Positions 1-8,166 of a stretch of DNA of 64,000 nt are shown here, in pieces. The DNA is from Variovorax sp. IB41 (GTDB lineage Bacteria; Pseudomonadota; Gammaproteobacteria; Burkholderiales; Burkholderiaceae_C). Under the pieces are notes generated by a model. That model ran no database searches. It saw only the letters and a list, made by a program, of their open reading frames with translations, and had not been told where the DNA came from. The number at the start of each line of letters is the position of its first letter. Within the stretch, counting starts at the first letter, position 1. Both the position numbers and the translations under genes were made by a program. The stretch lies in assembly GCF_016405905.1 (NCBI RefSeq), contig NZ_JAEFCB010000001.1, positions 558,001 to 622,000 on the forward strand. Direction: 5' to 3'.

Positions 1-125
1 CCCTTCTGGTTGCCGATGCGGAACTGGCGCGCGGGCGCCTGCGCCAGCGCGGCGAACGAAGGCAGCACGATGGCGGCTGCGGCGCCCTGGACCAGGCGGC
101 GGCGGGGGATGGAAATGCGGTTCAT
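1..125 (-). CDS. Aliphatic sulfonate ABC transporter substrate-binding protein, N-terminal part (SsuA-like)
   Basis: Only the first 41 codons lie in the window; the gene runs off the left edge. The start reads MNRISIPRRRLVQGAAAA, a signal peptide with three consecutive arginines and an alanine-rich core ending at FAALAQA, so export is expected, possibly by Tat. The mature protein begins ARQFRIGNQKG, and an FRIG.QK stretch at this point is typical of SsuA-type sulfonate-binding proteins. The position downstream of sbp and ssuE on the same strand supports a role in organosulfur uptake. Another periplasmic binding protein of the same fold cannot be excluded from so short a piece. Confidence 0.65.
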   Translation of the reverse strand, partial: MNRISIPRRRLVQGAAAAIVLPSFAALAQAPARQFRIGNQK

Positions 126-156
126 GGCTGTGCTTGGGTGTTGGGGCGCCACGCGA

Positions 157-294
157 TCACGCGGCAGAAATGAAGCTCACGATCAACGCGATGGCGCTGA
201 CCACGATGGCGCTGACGACGAGGTCGCCCAGCGCGTGCCAGAAGGAGCGCGGCGGCGTCTCGAACGCGTGGTCTTCGGTGGCGACGGGGTTCAT
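157..294 (-). CDS. Small single-pass membrane protein, 45 aa
   Basis: The short protein reads MNPVATEDHAFETPPRSFW at its start and is followed by one hydrophobic helix rich in Val, Ile, Ala and Ser that reaches the C-terminus. The start at 294 was preferred to an upstream in-frame start at 348 because the extra 18 residues look like non-coding read-through. It sits between ssuE and the ssuA-like gene on the same strand, about 30 bases before the latter, so it is probably co-transcribed. I do not recognise a family. The gene context suggests a part in sulfur uptake, but the sequence shows only a membrane anchor. Confidence 0.5.
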   Translation of the reverse strand: MNPVATEDHAFETPPRSFWHALGDLVVSAIVVSAIALIVSFISAA

Positions 295-391
295 GCGGAG
301 ATTCCTTGGTGCAAAAACTTGGGGCAAAGCTGTCCCCTTGCCGCGCACAGGCGGCTTCGAAAAGCGGGGACGGGGATGGGTCTGTTCGAAG

Positions 392-413
392 CCGGGCTCA
401 GTGAAGAGCCCGG
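392..413. promoter_or_regulatory. Perfect hairpin after ssuE
   Basis: CCGGGCTC and GAGCCCGG form an 8-bp perfect stem around the 6-base loop AGTGAA. It begins a few bases after the ssuE stop on the minus strand and precedes the small membrane protein gene. There is no run of T after it, so it is more likely an mRNA-stabilising or attenuating hairpin than a strong intrinsic terminator. Confidence 0.45.
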
Positions 414-416
414 TCG

Positions 417-1001
417 TCAGACGCTACATCGCACGCGGGAGAACGGCACGGGCTCGAAGCCGTGTGTGGCCGGCAGCTTCAGGCCCTCGGTGGCCAGCAC
501 CTCGACGGCCTCGTTGAGTCGCTCGGCCAGGTCGTTGTGTACCTGGTAGGCGTTCTCGGGCGTGAGCGCGATCTGCGAGTCGCTCGCGTACACGCCCGGC
601 AGGATGTGCCGCGCCGCCAGCGACTGCAGCACGGGCCGCAGCGCGTAGTCCAGCGCGAGCATGTGATGGGGGCTGCCGCCGGTGGCCAGCGGCAGCACGG
701 TCTTGCCCTTGAGCGCGTTCTGCGCGAGCAGGTCGAGAAAGACCTTCAGCACGCCGCTGTAGGCCGCCTTGTAGACCGGCGTAGCCACCACGATCACGCG
801 GGCCGCCGCCACCTGGGCAATGGCGCGCTCGATGGCCGGATGGGTCCACTCGGCCAGCAGCAGCGCCTCTGCCGGCAGGTCGCGGATCGAGAGCCGCTCG
901 ATGCGGGCATTGCGTTTGGCCAGCCGCTCGCCCACGGCCTCTAGCAAGGCGGTAGAACGGGACGGGGCCGAGGGGCTGCCGGCAATCAGGAGAACGGACA
1001 C
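417..1001 (-). CDS. ssuE: NADPH-dependent FMN reductase, SsuE family
   Basis: The 194-residue protein has the flavodoxin-like fold of NAD(P)H:FMN reductases. It opens with a beta strand and phosphate-binding turn (SVLLIAGSPSAPSRS), has ATPVYKAAYSGVLKVFLD in the middle, the GGSPHHMLALDYALRP region, and a C-terminal stretch with YASDSQIALT. SsuE supplies reduced FMN to the alkanesulfonate monooxygenase SsuD, which releases sulfite from sulfonates. The length fits the family. The start is a GTG at 1001, chosen because the conserved SVLLIAGS strand begins directly after it; no strong ribosome-binding site is visible. It lies 92 bases downstream of sbp on the same strand and is probably part of a sulfur-starvation operon. 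Confidence 0.8.
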   Translation of the reverse strand: MSVLLIAGSPSAPSRSTALLEAVGERLAKRNARIERLSIRDLPAEALLLAEWTHPAIERAIAQVAAARVIVVATPVYKAAYSGVLKVFLDLLAQNALKGKTVLPLATGGSPHHMLALDYALRPVLQSLAARHILPGVYASDSQIALTPENAYQVHNDLAERLNEAVEVLATEGLKLPATHGFEPVPFSRVRCSV

Positions 1002-1093
1002 AGGAGGCTTTCGGTTTTCTTCGGAAATTCGAGGCGTGCCGGGTCGCGGCCCCCGCGAAACGGGCGCCTGGACAACCGGCTCGGTAGCGCGGG

Positions 1094-2143
1094 TTACTTT
1101 TGCTTCGTGGTGTAGATCTGGTCGAAGGAGGCACCGTCCGCGAAGTGCTCCTTGTCCGCCTTCGCCCAGCCGCCGAAGGCCTGGTCGATGGTCACCAGCG
1201 TGAGCTTGGGGAACTGCTTGTCGTACTTGGCCTTGGCCTTCTCGGAGGTCGGGCGATAGAAGTTGCGGCCCGCGATGTCCTGGCCTTCGTCGGAGTACAG
1301 GTACTTCAGGTACTCCTCGGCCACAGCGCGGGTGCCCTTCTTGTCGACCACCTTGTCGACGACCGCCACGCTGGGCTCGGCCAGGATCGAGATGGACGGC
1401 ACGACGATCTCGAACTTGTCCGGGCCGAATTCCTTCAGCGCCAGGAAGGCTTCGTTTTCCCAGGCCAGCAGCACGTCGCCCACGCCGCGCTGCACGAAGG
1501 TGATGGTCGAGCCGCGCGCGCCGGTGTCCAGCACCGGCACGTTCTTGAAGAGATTGCCGATGTATTCCTTGGCCTTCGCATCGCCGCCGTACTTGCGCTT
1601 GGCGAATTCCCAGGCGGCCAGGTAGTTCCAGCGGGCGCCGCCCGAGGTCTTGGGGTTGGGGGTGATCACCTGCACGCCGGGCTTGACCAGGTCGTCCCAG
1701 TCCTTCAGGCCCTTGGGATTGCCCTTCTTCACCAGGAACACGATGGTCGAGGTGTAGGGCGCGGAATTGAGCGGCAGGCGCTTTTGCCAGTCGGCCTTGA
1801 CCAGGCCGCCGTGGGTGACCAGCGCGTCGATGTCGCCGCCCAGCGCGAGCGTGGCCACGTCGGCGTCGATGCCGTCGATGATCGAGCGGGCCTGCTTGCC
1901 CGAGCCGCCGTGCGATTGCTTGACGGTCACGTCCTGGCCGGTCTTGGCCTTCCAGTACTTGGCGAAGGCCTGGTTGTAGTCCACGTAGAGCTCGCGCGTC
2001 GGGTCGTAGGACACGTTCAAGAGCGTCACGGGGCCCTTGCCCGCGGCTGCGCCTTGCGCGAACGTCGGCAACGCCGAGAGGGCCATGGCACCGGCCACGC
2101 CGGCACCCAGGGAAAGCTTGATAAAGTCGCGGCGAAGGCTCAT
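1094..2143 (-). CDS. sbp: Sulfate ABC transporter substrate-binding protein
   Basis: The 349-residue periplasmic protein has a Tat-type signal ([18 protein letters not shown], containing RRDFIK) ending near ALPTFAQ. The mature part carries hallmarks of sulfate/thiosulfate-binding proteins: [13 protein letters not shown] near the N-terminus, [46 protein letters not shown] and [13 protein letters not shown]. It captures sulfate for the CysTWA transporter, whose other subunits are not in this window. It is the first gene of a minus-strand sulfur cluster continuing with ssuE, and is transcribed divergently from yggX. Control by CysB or a related LysR regulator is likely from family knowledge but no regulator is encoded beside it. 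Confidence 0.92.
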   Translation of the reverse strand: MSLRRDFIKLSLGAGVAGAMALSALPTFAQGAAAGKGPVTLLNVSYDPTRELYVDYNQAFAKYWKAKTGQDVTVKQSHGGSGKQARSIIDGIDADVATLALGGDIDALVTHGGLVKADWQKRLPLNSAPYTSTIVFLVKKGNPKGLKDWDDLVKPGVQVITPNPKTSGGARWNYLAAWEFAKRKYGGDAKAKEYIGNLFKNVPVLDTGARGSTITFVQRGVGDVLLAWENEAFLALKEFGPDKFEIVVPSISILAEPSVAVVDKVVDKKGTRAVAEEYLKYLYSDEGQDIAGRNFYRPTSEKAKAKYDKQFPKLTLVTIDQAFGGWAKADKEHFADGASFDQIYTTKQK

Positions 2144-2179
2144 GGTGTCTTGCTCTAAAAAGGCATATCAATGAAGCTG

Positions 2180-2194
2180 CGTATTCTCAATACG
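2180..2194. promoter_or_regulatory. Inverted repeat in the sbp/yggX divergent region
   Basis: CGTATT, a 3-base spacer CTC, and AATACG form a perfect 6-3-6 dyad in an AT-rich stretch 37 bases upstream of the sbp start and about 90 bases upstream of yggX. The position suits an operator for sbp. No regulator can be assigned from the sequence. Confidence 0.3.
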
Positions 2195-2283
2195 ACATAT
2201 AGAAACTGGAACGACCAAGTTTTCAGTTCTAAATAGCCAAATCAACTAAGCGACACGCTTACCCCACCCAAGAGGCAAAAAAA

Positions 2284-2559
2284 ATGGCACGCATGGTTCA
2301 GTGCATCAAGCTCGGCAAAGAGGCCGAAGGGCTCGACTTTCCGCCCTATCCCGGCGACCTGGGCAAGCGCCTGTGGGAAAACGTCAGCAAGGAAGCCTGG
2401 GCCGCCTGGCTCAAGCAGCAGACCATGCTGGTCAACGAAAACCGGCTGAATTTGGCCGATCTGCGCGCCCGCCAGTACCTGGCGCGGCAGATGGAAAAGC
2501 ATTTCTTCGGCGAAGGCGCCGACGTGGCGCAAGGCTACGTGCCCCCTCCGGCGGCCTGA
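2284..2559 (+). CDS. yggX: Probable Fe(2+)-trafficking protein YggX
   Basis: The 91-residue protein matches the small YggX family over its whole length. It starts [19 protein letters not shown] and contains [38 protein letters not shown] and the C-terminal MEKHFFGEG. YggX is a cytoplasmic protein linked to iron handling and protection of Fe-S enzymes against oxidative damage; the conserved Cys7 is the residue usually implicated. A ribosome-binding site AAGAGG precedes the ATG. It is followed after 15 bases by mnmC on the same strand, so the two are probably co-transcribed. Confidence 0.93.
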   Translation: MARMVQCIKLGKEAEGLDFPPYPGDLGKRLWENVSKEAWAAWLKQQTMLVNENRLNLADLRARQYLARQMEKHFFGEGADVAQGYVPPPAA

Positions 2560-2574
2560 GCTTCACTGCCCGCC

Positions 2575-4407
2575 GTGACCGCTGAGCCAGTGGCCTGGCG
2601 CGCCGACGGCGTCCCGCGCAGCGAACGCTTCGACGACATCTATCACTCCGAAACCGGTGCACTCGCGCGATCGCGCGATGTGTTCCTGGGCGGCTGCGGC
2701 CTGCCCGCGGCTTGGGCCGGGCAGCCGCAATGGCGGATTCTCGAAACCGGCTTCGGGCTGGGCCTCAATTTCCTGACAACCTGGCAGGCGTGGCGCTCGG
2801 ATGCGAGGCGGCCGCGGATGCTGCACTTCGTCTCGGTCGAGGCGCATCCGGTCGGGGCCGGCGATCTCTTGCGGGCGGCCGAGGCGTATCCCGAACTGGC
2901 ATCGCTGGCCGGGGAACTGATCGCGCAGTGGCATGGGCTGCTGCCGGGCTTTCACCGGCTCGCTTTCGACGAGGGCCGCGTCCTGCTCACACTCTGCATC
3001 GGCGATGTGCAGACCATGCTGCGCGCCCAGCGCTTCGAGGCCGACAGCCTCTTTCTCGATGGCTTCAGCCCGCAGCAGAACGCGGCGATGTGGTCGCCCG
3101 AGACGCTGAAGGCGGTGTCGCGATTCGCCCGTCAGGGCACCGGTCTTGCCACCTGGACCTGTGCGCACACGGTGCGCGATGCGCTCTCGCAGAACGGCTT
3201 TCAACTCGAGCGGCGCGAGGGCCAGCCGCCCGAACGCGACTGCCTCCGCGGTGTGTTCGCGCCCGCTTGGACCGTGCGGCGCCGCGGTCCCGTGCCCGAG
3301 CGAATCGAAACGCCCGGCCGCTGCGCGGTGATCGGCGCCGGCCTCGCGGGTGCGGCCGTGGCCGCGAGCCTCGCGCGGCGCGGGTGGCAGGTCACGGTGC
3401 TCGATGCGGCCGCGCGCCCTGCCTCGGGCGCCTCCGGCCTGCCGGTCGGCGTGCTGGCACCTCACGTCTCCCCCGACGACGCCCTGCTCTCGCGCCTCAC
3501 GCGAGCGGGCATCCGCGCCACCTGGCTGGAACTGCAGCGCCTGCTCGAAGAAGGCCGCGACTGGCGCGCCAGCGGCGTGCTGGAACGGCGGCCTGAAGGC
3601 GACACGCGCGTCCCCACAGGTTGGAGCGACAGCGGCCCCAACGAGTCCTGGCCCGCCGACGCTGGACAACTGACTGCTTCCGGTCTGCCCGCCGATGCGC
3701 CCGCCCTCTGGCACGCTCGCGCCGGCTGGGTGCGCCCGTCGCGTTTGATCGAGGCCTGGCTGCGGGAGCCGGGTGTCGAATTCCGAGGCAATGCATCCGT
3801 GGCGCGAGTGGCACGAAACACAGACGGCTGGCAACTGTTCGACGCAGCGGACCAGTTGTTGATTGCAGCAGACCGCGTGGTCGTTGCCGCGGGTTTCGAA
3901 TCAGGCCGCTTCGCCCCGGCGCTGCCGCTGCAGCCGGTGCGTGGCCAGGTCGCATGGGGCCACATGGCCGGGCTTCCGACCACCCCGCTCAACGGCGATG
4001 GCCATCTGATCGCGCAGGTGCCCGATGCGGACGGCGCCCCGCTCTGGCTCGCCGGCGCCACCTTCGACCGCGACAGCACGGACCTCGCGCCGAACGCCGC
4101 CGACAACGTAGCGAACCGCGACCGCCTCGTCCGCTTGCACCCCACCGCCGCCGCGGTATTGGCACCCGCCTTCGAGCGCGGCGAAGTCAACACCTGGGTC
4201 GGCGTGCGCTGCGCCTCTGGCGACCGCCGTCCGCTGGTCGGTCCGCTGGACGAAGCGGCGGATGGAGTCTGGGCCTGCACCGCGCTGGGCTCGCGCGGCC
4301 TCAGCTTCGCGGCCCTGTGCGCCGAACTGCTGGCCGCGCAGTGGCATGGCGAACCGCTGCCCTTGCCCGCGACGCTTGCGAAGGCACTCGGCACGCAGCG
4401 GCTCTGA
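2575..4407 (+). CDS. mnmC: Bifunctional tRNA 5-methylaminomethyl-2-thiouridine biosynthesis protein MnmC
   Basis: The 610-residue protein has the two-domain layout of MnmC. Residues 1-240 form the SAM-dependent methyltransferase, with ILETGFGLGLNFL as the SAM loop and LFLDGFSPQQNAAMW as the catalytic region. From about residue 249 the FAD-dependent oxidoreductase begins with CAVIGAGLAGAAVAASLA, and it ends with a typical DAO-fold C-terminus (RCASGDRRPLVGP, then ACTALGSRGLSFA). The FAD domain removes the carboxymethyl group from cmnm5s2U34 and the methyltransferase then methylates nm5s2U34 in tRNA. Translation starts at a GTG 15 bases after the yggX stop, in line with the start of the conserved N-terminus. 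Confidence 0.93.
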   Translation: MTAEPVAWRADGVPRSERFDDIYHSETGALARSRDVFLGGCGLPAAWAGQPQWRILETGFGLGLNFLTTWQAWRSDARRPRMLHFVSVEAHPVGAGDLLRAAEAYPELASLAGELIAQWHGLLPGFHRLAFDEGRVLLTLCIGDVQTMLRAQRFEADSLFLDGFSPQQNAAMWSPETLKAVSRFARQGTGLATWTCAHTVRDALSQNGFQLERREGQPPERDCLRGVFAPAWTVRRRGPVPERIETPGRCAVIGAGLAGAAVAASLARRGWQVTVLDAAARPASGASGLPVGVLAPHVSPDDALLSRLTRAGIRATWLELQRLLEEGRDWRASGVLERRPEGDTRVPTGWSDSGPNESWPADAGQLTASGLPADAPALWHARAGWVRPSRLIEAWLREPGVEFRGNASVARVARNTDGWQLFDAADQLLIAADRVVVAAGFESGRFAPALPLQPVRGQVAWGHMAGLPTTPLNGDGHLIAQVPDADGAPLWLAGATFDRDSTDLAPNAADNVANRDRLVRLHPTAAAVLAPAFERGEVNTWVGVRCASGDRRPLVGPLDEAADGVWACTALGSRGLSFAALCAELLAAQWHGEPLPLPATLAKALGTQRL

Positions 4408-4452
4408 ACGAATCGCTTCCCCTCGCGCGCCGCGAACGCGTGAGAATGCCCC

Positions 4453-5352
4453 ATGGCCATCCAGTACGACATCACGCACACCACCATCTACCGCTACAAC
4501 AAGCCGGTCACCTTCGGCTTGCACCGGGTGATGTTCCGGCCCCGCGACAGCCACGACCTGCGCGTGCTCGCCACCGACCTGCAGGTGAGCCCGCAGGCTT
4601 TCACGCGATTGATCCAGGACCCGCATTCCAACTCCGTCGCGCTGGTGCAGCCGATGGGCGAGGCCACCGAGCTGCGCATCGTGTGCTCCTTCACCATCGA
4701 GCACGTGCCCGCGCAGCAGGACCAGCTGGCGCTCGACCCGGCTGCCGAATTCCTGCCCTTCGCCTATTCGGTGCAGGAGCGCCTGGACCTGGAGCACTAC
4801 CTGCGGCCGCACCATGAAGACGATGCCAGCGGCACGCTGATCCGCTGGGCGCACCAGTTCCTGCACAGCGACAAGCCCAACAACACGCGCGAGGTGCTCA
4901 CGCGCATGAACGCGCACATCGGCCAGAGCCTCGAATACAAGGCGCGCGACGAGGAAGGCACGCAGACGCCGCTGGCCACGCTGGCGCTGGGCAGCGGCAG
5001 CTGCCGCGACTACGCGCTGCTGATGATGGAGGCCGCGCGCCGCCTGGGCATCGCGACGCGCTTCGTCTCGGGCTACCTCTACGACGCCGCGCTCGACCGC
5101 GCGGCGCAGGCGCCGGGCGAATCGATGACCGGCGCGGGCACCACGCATGCGTGGCTGCAGGCGTACCTGCCGGGCATCGGCTGGCTCGCGTTCGATCCGA
5201 CCAACAACCTCATGGGCAGCGGGCAACTCATCCGCGTGGGCGTCACGCGCGACCCGGCGCAGGCCGCGCCGATCTCGGGCAGCTGGTATGGCGATGCCGA
5301 GGCCTACGAGGGCCTGGACGCCACGGTGGTGGTCACCCGCCGCAAGGGCTGA
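4453..5352 (+). CDS. Transglutaminase-like cysteine protease family protein
   Basis: The 299-residue protein has an N-terminal beta domain typical of bacterial transglutaminase-like proteins (ITHTTIYRYNKPV) followed by the catalytic domain. The triad is visible: Cys184 in LGSGSCRDYALLMMEAAR, His232 in GTTHAWLQAYLPG and Asp248 in WLAFDPTNN. No signal peptide is seen, so it should be cytoplasmic. Members of this family act as cysteine peptidases or amidases, and the substrate here cannot be read from the sequence. It lies 45 bases after mnmC on the same strand. In other genomes similar genes neighbour alpha-E and circularly permuted ATP-grasp genes, but none are seen here. Confidence 0.85.
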   Translation: MAIQYDITHTTIYRYNKPVTFGLHRVMFRPRDSHDLRVLATDLQVSPQAFTRLIQDPHSNSVALVQPMGEATELRIVCSFTIEHVPAQQDQLALDPAAEFLPFAYSVQERLDLEHYLRPHHEDDASGTLIRWAHQFLHSDKPNNTREVLTRMNAHIGQSLEYKARDEEGTQTPLATLALGSGSCRDYALLMMEAARRLGIATRFVSGYLYDAALDRAAQAPGESMTGAGTTHAWLQAYLPGIGWLAFDPTNNLMGSGQLIRVGVTRDPAQAAPISGSWYGDAEAYEGLDATVVVTRRKG

Positions 5353-5407
5353 TCGCTCCTTGGGTTCTGCGCCGGTGTCGCGCAGGAGATAGCAGCTACG
5401 GGAAACC

Positions 5408-5425
5408 CCGGGCCGATGCGCCCGG
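5408..5425. promoter_or_regulatory. Hairpin between the transglutaminase and lipoprotein genes
   Basis: CCGGGC and GCCCGG form a perfect 6-bp stem around CGATGC in the 196-base gap. It could end the transglutaminase transcript or sit in the leader of the following gene. No T-run follows, so an intrinsic terminator is doubtful. Confidence 0.25.
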
Positions 5426-5548
5426 CAACGCCCCTACGCTGCGCCGCCGGTCAGCGAAATAGCACGGTCGTTCTTCATGGCCGTCCGGACAGCGCTGCGC
5501 CGGCGATCTTCCCAACCAAGAACCCATAAGAACGGAGAGAGACACCCC

Positions 5549-7060
5549 ATGCATTCCGCGCGCCTGACACTCCTTGCCCTGGCCGCCAGCCTCGCCGTCG
5601 CATCCTGCGGCGGTGGTGGCGGTGGAAACGGTTTTGCCTTCACGCCATTGCCGCCGGCGCCTGCACCCGCCCCACCGGCGCCGCCGCCGCCCGCACCACC
5701 GCCGGTCCCTGAAGAAACGCGCGTGCAGGACACCCGCAACTCTTTCGCGCCCGCGGACCCCGCGGCCACCACCTTCGCGGCGCTCGCGGCCGACGCCGGC
5801 GACACGGTCGTCAACGCCACCACCAGCCGCTGGGCCGGCATGCTGGGCGGTGCGCAGTACCACGTCGAAGTGCCTGCCAACTGGAACGGCAAGCTCGTGA
5901 TGTACGCGCATGGTTACGCGGGCGAAGTCAACCTGCTGTCGGTGAGCGATCCGTCGATCCGCCGCTACCTGATCCAGAACGGCTACGCCTGGGCCGCATC
6001 GAGCTACAGCAAGAACTTCTACGACGTGCGCGTGGGGGTGGAAGACACCAACGCATTGGCGCTGGAATTCAACAAGATCGCCAAGGCCAACGGCCGCGAG
6101 CTCGCGGCACCGACCAAGACCTTCATCACCGGCCATTCGATGGGCGGCCACATCACCGCGGCGGCCATCGAGGACGAGGCCTTCGCCACCGCCAATCACA
6201 AGGTGAAGTACAACGGCGCGGTGCCGATGTGCGGCGTGGTCGGCGACACGGATCTGTTCGACTACTTCGCCGGCGCGCAGGTCACGGCGCAGGCGCTGGC
6301 GGGCCTTCCGAAATACCCGACGCCGAACTGGTCGGACATCTCCGCGCAGGTCACCGGCACGCTGTTCACCACCTTCCCCTCGGCGCCCACGGCCACGGGC
6401 ATGAAGTTCGTCTCGGTGGTGAAGAACCTCACCGGCGGCGAGCGCCCGATGTTCGACCTGGGCCTCGCAGCGGGCGGTTCGTTCGCGGCGGTGTGGGGCG
6501 TGTTCGGCAGCGACGGCACGGTCAACGGCATCCTGAACAAGAACACGCTGGACACCAACCGCTTCACCTACACCATCGACGGCGATGCACCGGGCTCGAC
6601 GGCGCTGAACGGCGCTGTCATCAAGCTCACCGCGGCCACCGACGCGAACCGCCTGCGCAGGGACGGGCTGCGCTGGATTCCCAAGGCCAACGGCGAGTTC
6701 AAGATCCCGGTCGTCACGCTGCACACGCTGGGCGACCTGTACGTGCCCTTCAGCATGGAACAGATCTACAACAAGCGCGTGGCGGCCAAGGGCAACAGCG
6801 ACTGGCTGGTGCAGCGCGCGGTCCGCGGCATCTCGCATTGCGACTTCACCATCGCCGAGCAGGTCGAGGCCTTCGACGCGATGATCAAGTGGGAACGCGA
6901 CGGCGTGAAGCCGGCGGGCGACGACGTGGTCACGGCCGCGACGGTGGCGGCGCCCACCTACGGGTGCGCGTTCACGCGGCCGCTCGGCACGCTGGATGAA
7001 GGCGCCACGAGCAAGCTGACGCGTCCGGGCGCCGCACTGGCACGCCCCTGCCCGCCCTGA
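5549..7060 (+). CDS. Alpha/beta-hydrolase lipoprotein with proline-rich linker
   Basis: The start at 5549 gives MHSARLTLLALAASLAVASC, a lipoprotein signal with lipobox VASC followed by a glycine run, preceded by GGAGAGA as ribosome-binding site. An in-frame ATG at 5477 would bury this signal. After the lipidated Cys comes a linker of Pro and Ala (roughly residues 32-55), then an alpha/beta-hydrolase domain with MYAHGYAGEVN and the nucleophile elbow ITGHSMGGH (Ser197). Near the C-terminus VVTLHTLGDLYVPF could hold the acid and ISHCDF the catalytic histidine. A surface-anchored esterase or peptidase is likely; the substrate is unknown. The 503-residue protein stands alone between unrelated genes. 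Confidence 0.75.
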   Translation: MHSARLTLLALAASLAVASCGGGGGGNGFAFTPLPPAPAPAPPAPPPPAPPPVPEETRVQDTRNSFAPADPAATTFAALAADAGDTVVNATTSRWAGMLGGAQYHVEVPANWNGKLVMYAHGYAGEVNLLSVSDPSIRRYLIQNGYAWAASSYSKNFYDVRVGVEDTNALALEFNKIAKANGRELAAPTKTFITGHSMGGHITAAAIEDEAFATANHKVKYNGAVPMCGVVGDTDLFDYFAGAQVTAQALAGLPKYPTPNWSDISAQVTGTLFTTFPSAPTATGMKFVSVVKNLTGGERPMFDLGLAAGGSFAAVWGVFGSDGTVNGILNKNTLDTNRFTYTIDGDAPGSTALNGAVIKLTAATDANRLRRDGLRWIPKANGEFKIPVVTLHTLGDLYVPFSMEQIYNKRVAAKGNSDWLVQRAVRGISHCDFTIAEQVEAFDAMIKWERDGVKPAGDDVVTAATVAAPTYGCAFTRPLGTLDEGATSKLTRPGAALARPCPP

Positions 7061-7086
7061 GAGACGAGCGCGCGGCGAGCGAGCGG

Positions 7087-8031
7087 TCAGCGCGCGGGCG
7101 GCACCGCCGCCCGCGCCGCCGCGAGCTTCGCCTCCAGCTCCGCGACGAGCGCCCTCGCCTCGTCGCCTTCCGGAATCTCCCGGCCGCTGTCGCGCCATGC
7201 GACAGCGCTCTTGAACCCTTCGGCCTCCGCCTGCCTGCGAAACCACATCCCTTCGGGGTTGTGCCGCGTGATGCCGTCGAACACGGTTGCGAACATCTGC
7301 GTCTGTTCCAGCCCCATCGAATGCCACACCTGGTTCACGACCAGCTTGTGCATCATCAAATGCGAGCGCGGCACGCCCGCGATGCGCAGCGCGAGCTTCA
7401 GCGTGGCGGCGTCGAGCGCATCGGCCGGCACCGAGAAATTCGCGAGACCCCATTCGGCCGCCTGCGTGCCGTCGATGGTGTCGCCCGTGAACATCAACTG
7501 CTTCGCGCGCATCGCGCCGAGCCGGTAGGTCCACATCGCCGTCGTCGGGCAGCCCCACACGCGCGTGGGCATGTAGCCGATGCGCGCATCGTCGGCCATG
7601 GTCAGCAGGTCGCAGCACAGCGCGATGTCGCTGCCGCCGGCCACCGCGTAGCCGTGCACCTTGGCGATGGTGGGCTTGTGGCAGCGCCACAGGGCCATGA
7701 AGTCGTCGGTGTTGCGCTTCATGGCGGCGTAGTCGAGCATCGGGTCCCACGGCGTTTTCTCCTGCCGGCAGGGGTGGTCGCCCTGGCCTTCGCGGCCGTG
7801 GCCTTCGGCGTAGTCGCCCAGGTCGTAGCCGGCGCAAAAGGCGCGGCCCGCGCCTTCGACCACGATGACGTGCACCTCGTCGTCGGCCTCCGCCCATTCG
7901 ACGGCCTGGCGGATTTCCGACGGCGTGGTCTCGCCGATGGCGTTGAGCTTCTCGGGCCGGTCCAGCACGAGGCGCGCGATGCGCGGATGCTGCGGGTCTT
8001 TGTCGATCCGCACGGTCTTGAAGGCGGGCAT
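7087..8031 (-). CDS. Enoyl-CoA hydratase/isomerase (crotonase) family protein
   Basis: The 314-residue protein has the crotonase fold. [12 protein letters not shown] begins the domain, [19 protein letters not shown] forms the first oxyanion-hole loop, and [19 protein letters not shown] the second. The residues at the usual glutamate positions are not those of classical hydratases, so isomerase, hydrolase or decarboxylase activity is possible. The long C-terminal tail ([12 protein letters not shown] to the end) is seen in a subgroup used in aromatic or terpenoid acyl-CoA breakdown. The start at 8031 ([10 protein letters not shown]) was chosen because an upstream in-frame ATG adds a non-conserved arginine-rich stretch. 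It stands alone on the minus strand. Confidence 0.85.
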   Translation of the reverse strand: MPAFKTVRIDKDPQHPRIARLVLDRPEKLNAIGETTPSEIRQAVEWAEADDEVHVIVVEGAGRAFCAGYDLGDYAEGHGREGQGDHPCRQEKTPWDPMLDYAAMKRNTDDFMALWRCHKPTIAKVHGYAVAGGSDIALCCDLLTMADDARIGYMPTRVWGCPTTAMWTYRLGAMRAKQLMFTGDTIDGTQAAEWGLANFSVPADALDAATLKLALRIAGVPRSHLMMHKLVVNQVWHSMGLEQTQMFATVFDGITRHNPEGMWFRRQAEAEGFKSAVAWRDSGREIPEGDEARALVAELEAKLAAARAAVPPAR

Positions 8032-8166
8032 GGTCGTGTGTCTCCTTGGGTTGTGTCGCGCTGCTTTTGTAGCATCGCGCCCACCGCAGCCGGCACAGGC
8101 AAACCCAGGGGAAGCATCGCGAAATGTCCGCAACGAGCGGCTGAACCGCCGGAGCTCTGGAGCGCG

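Noticed and set aside
417..2171. Single 584-codon frame joining ssuE and sbp
   Set aside because: The upstream portion is an out-of-frame translation of sbp. Only the last 194 codons, from the GTG at 1001, encode a recognisable protein.
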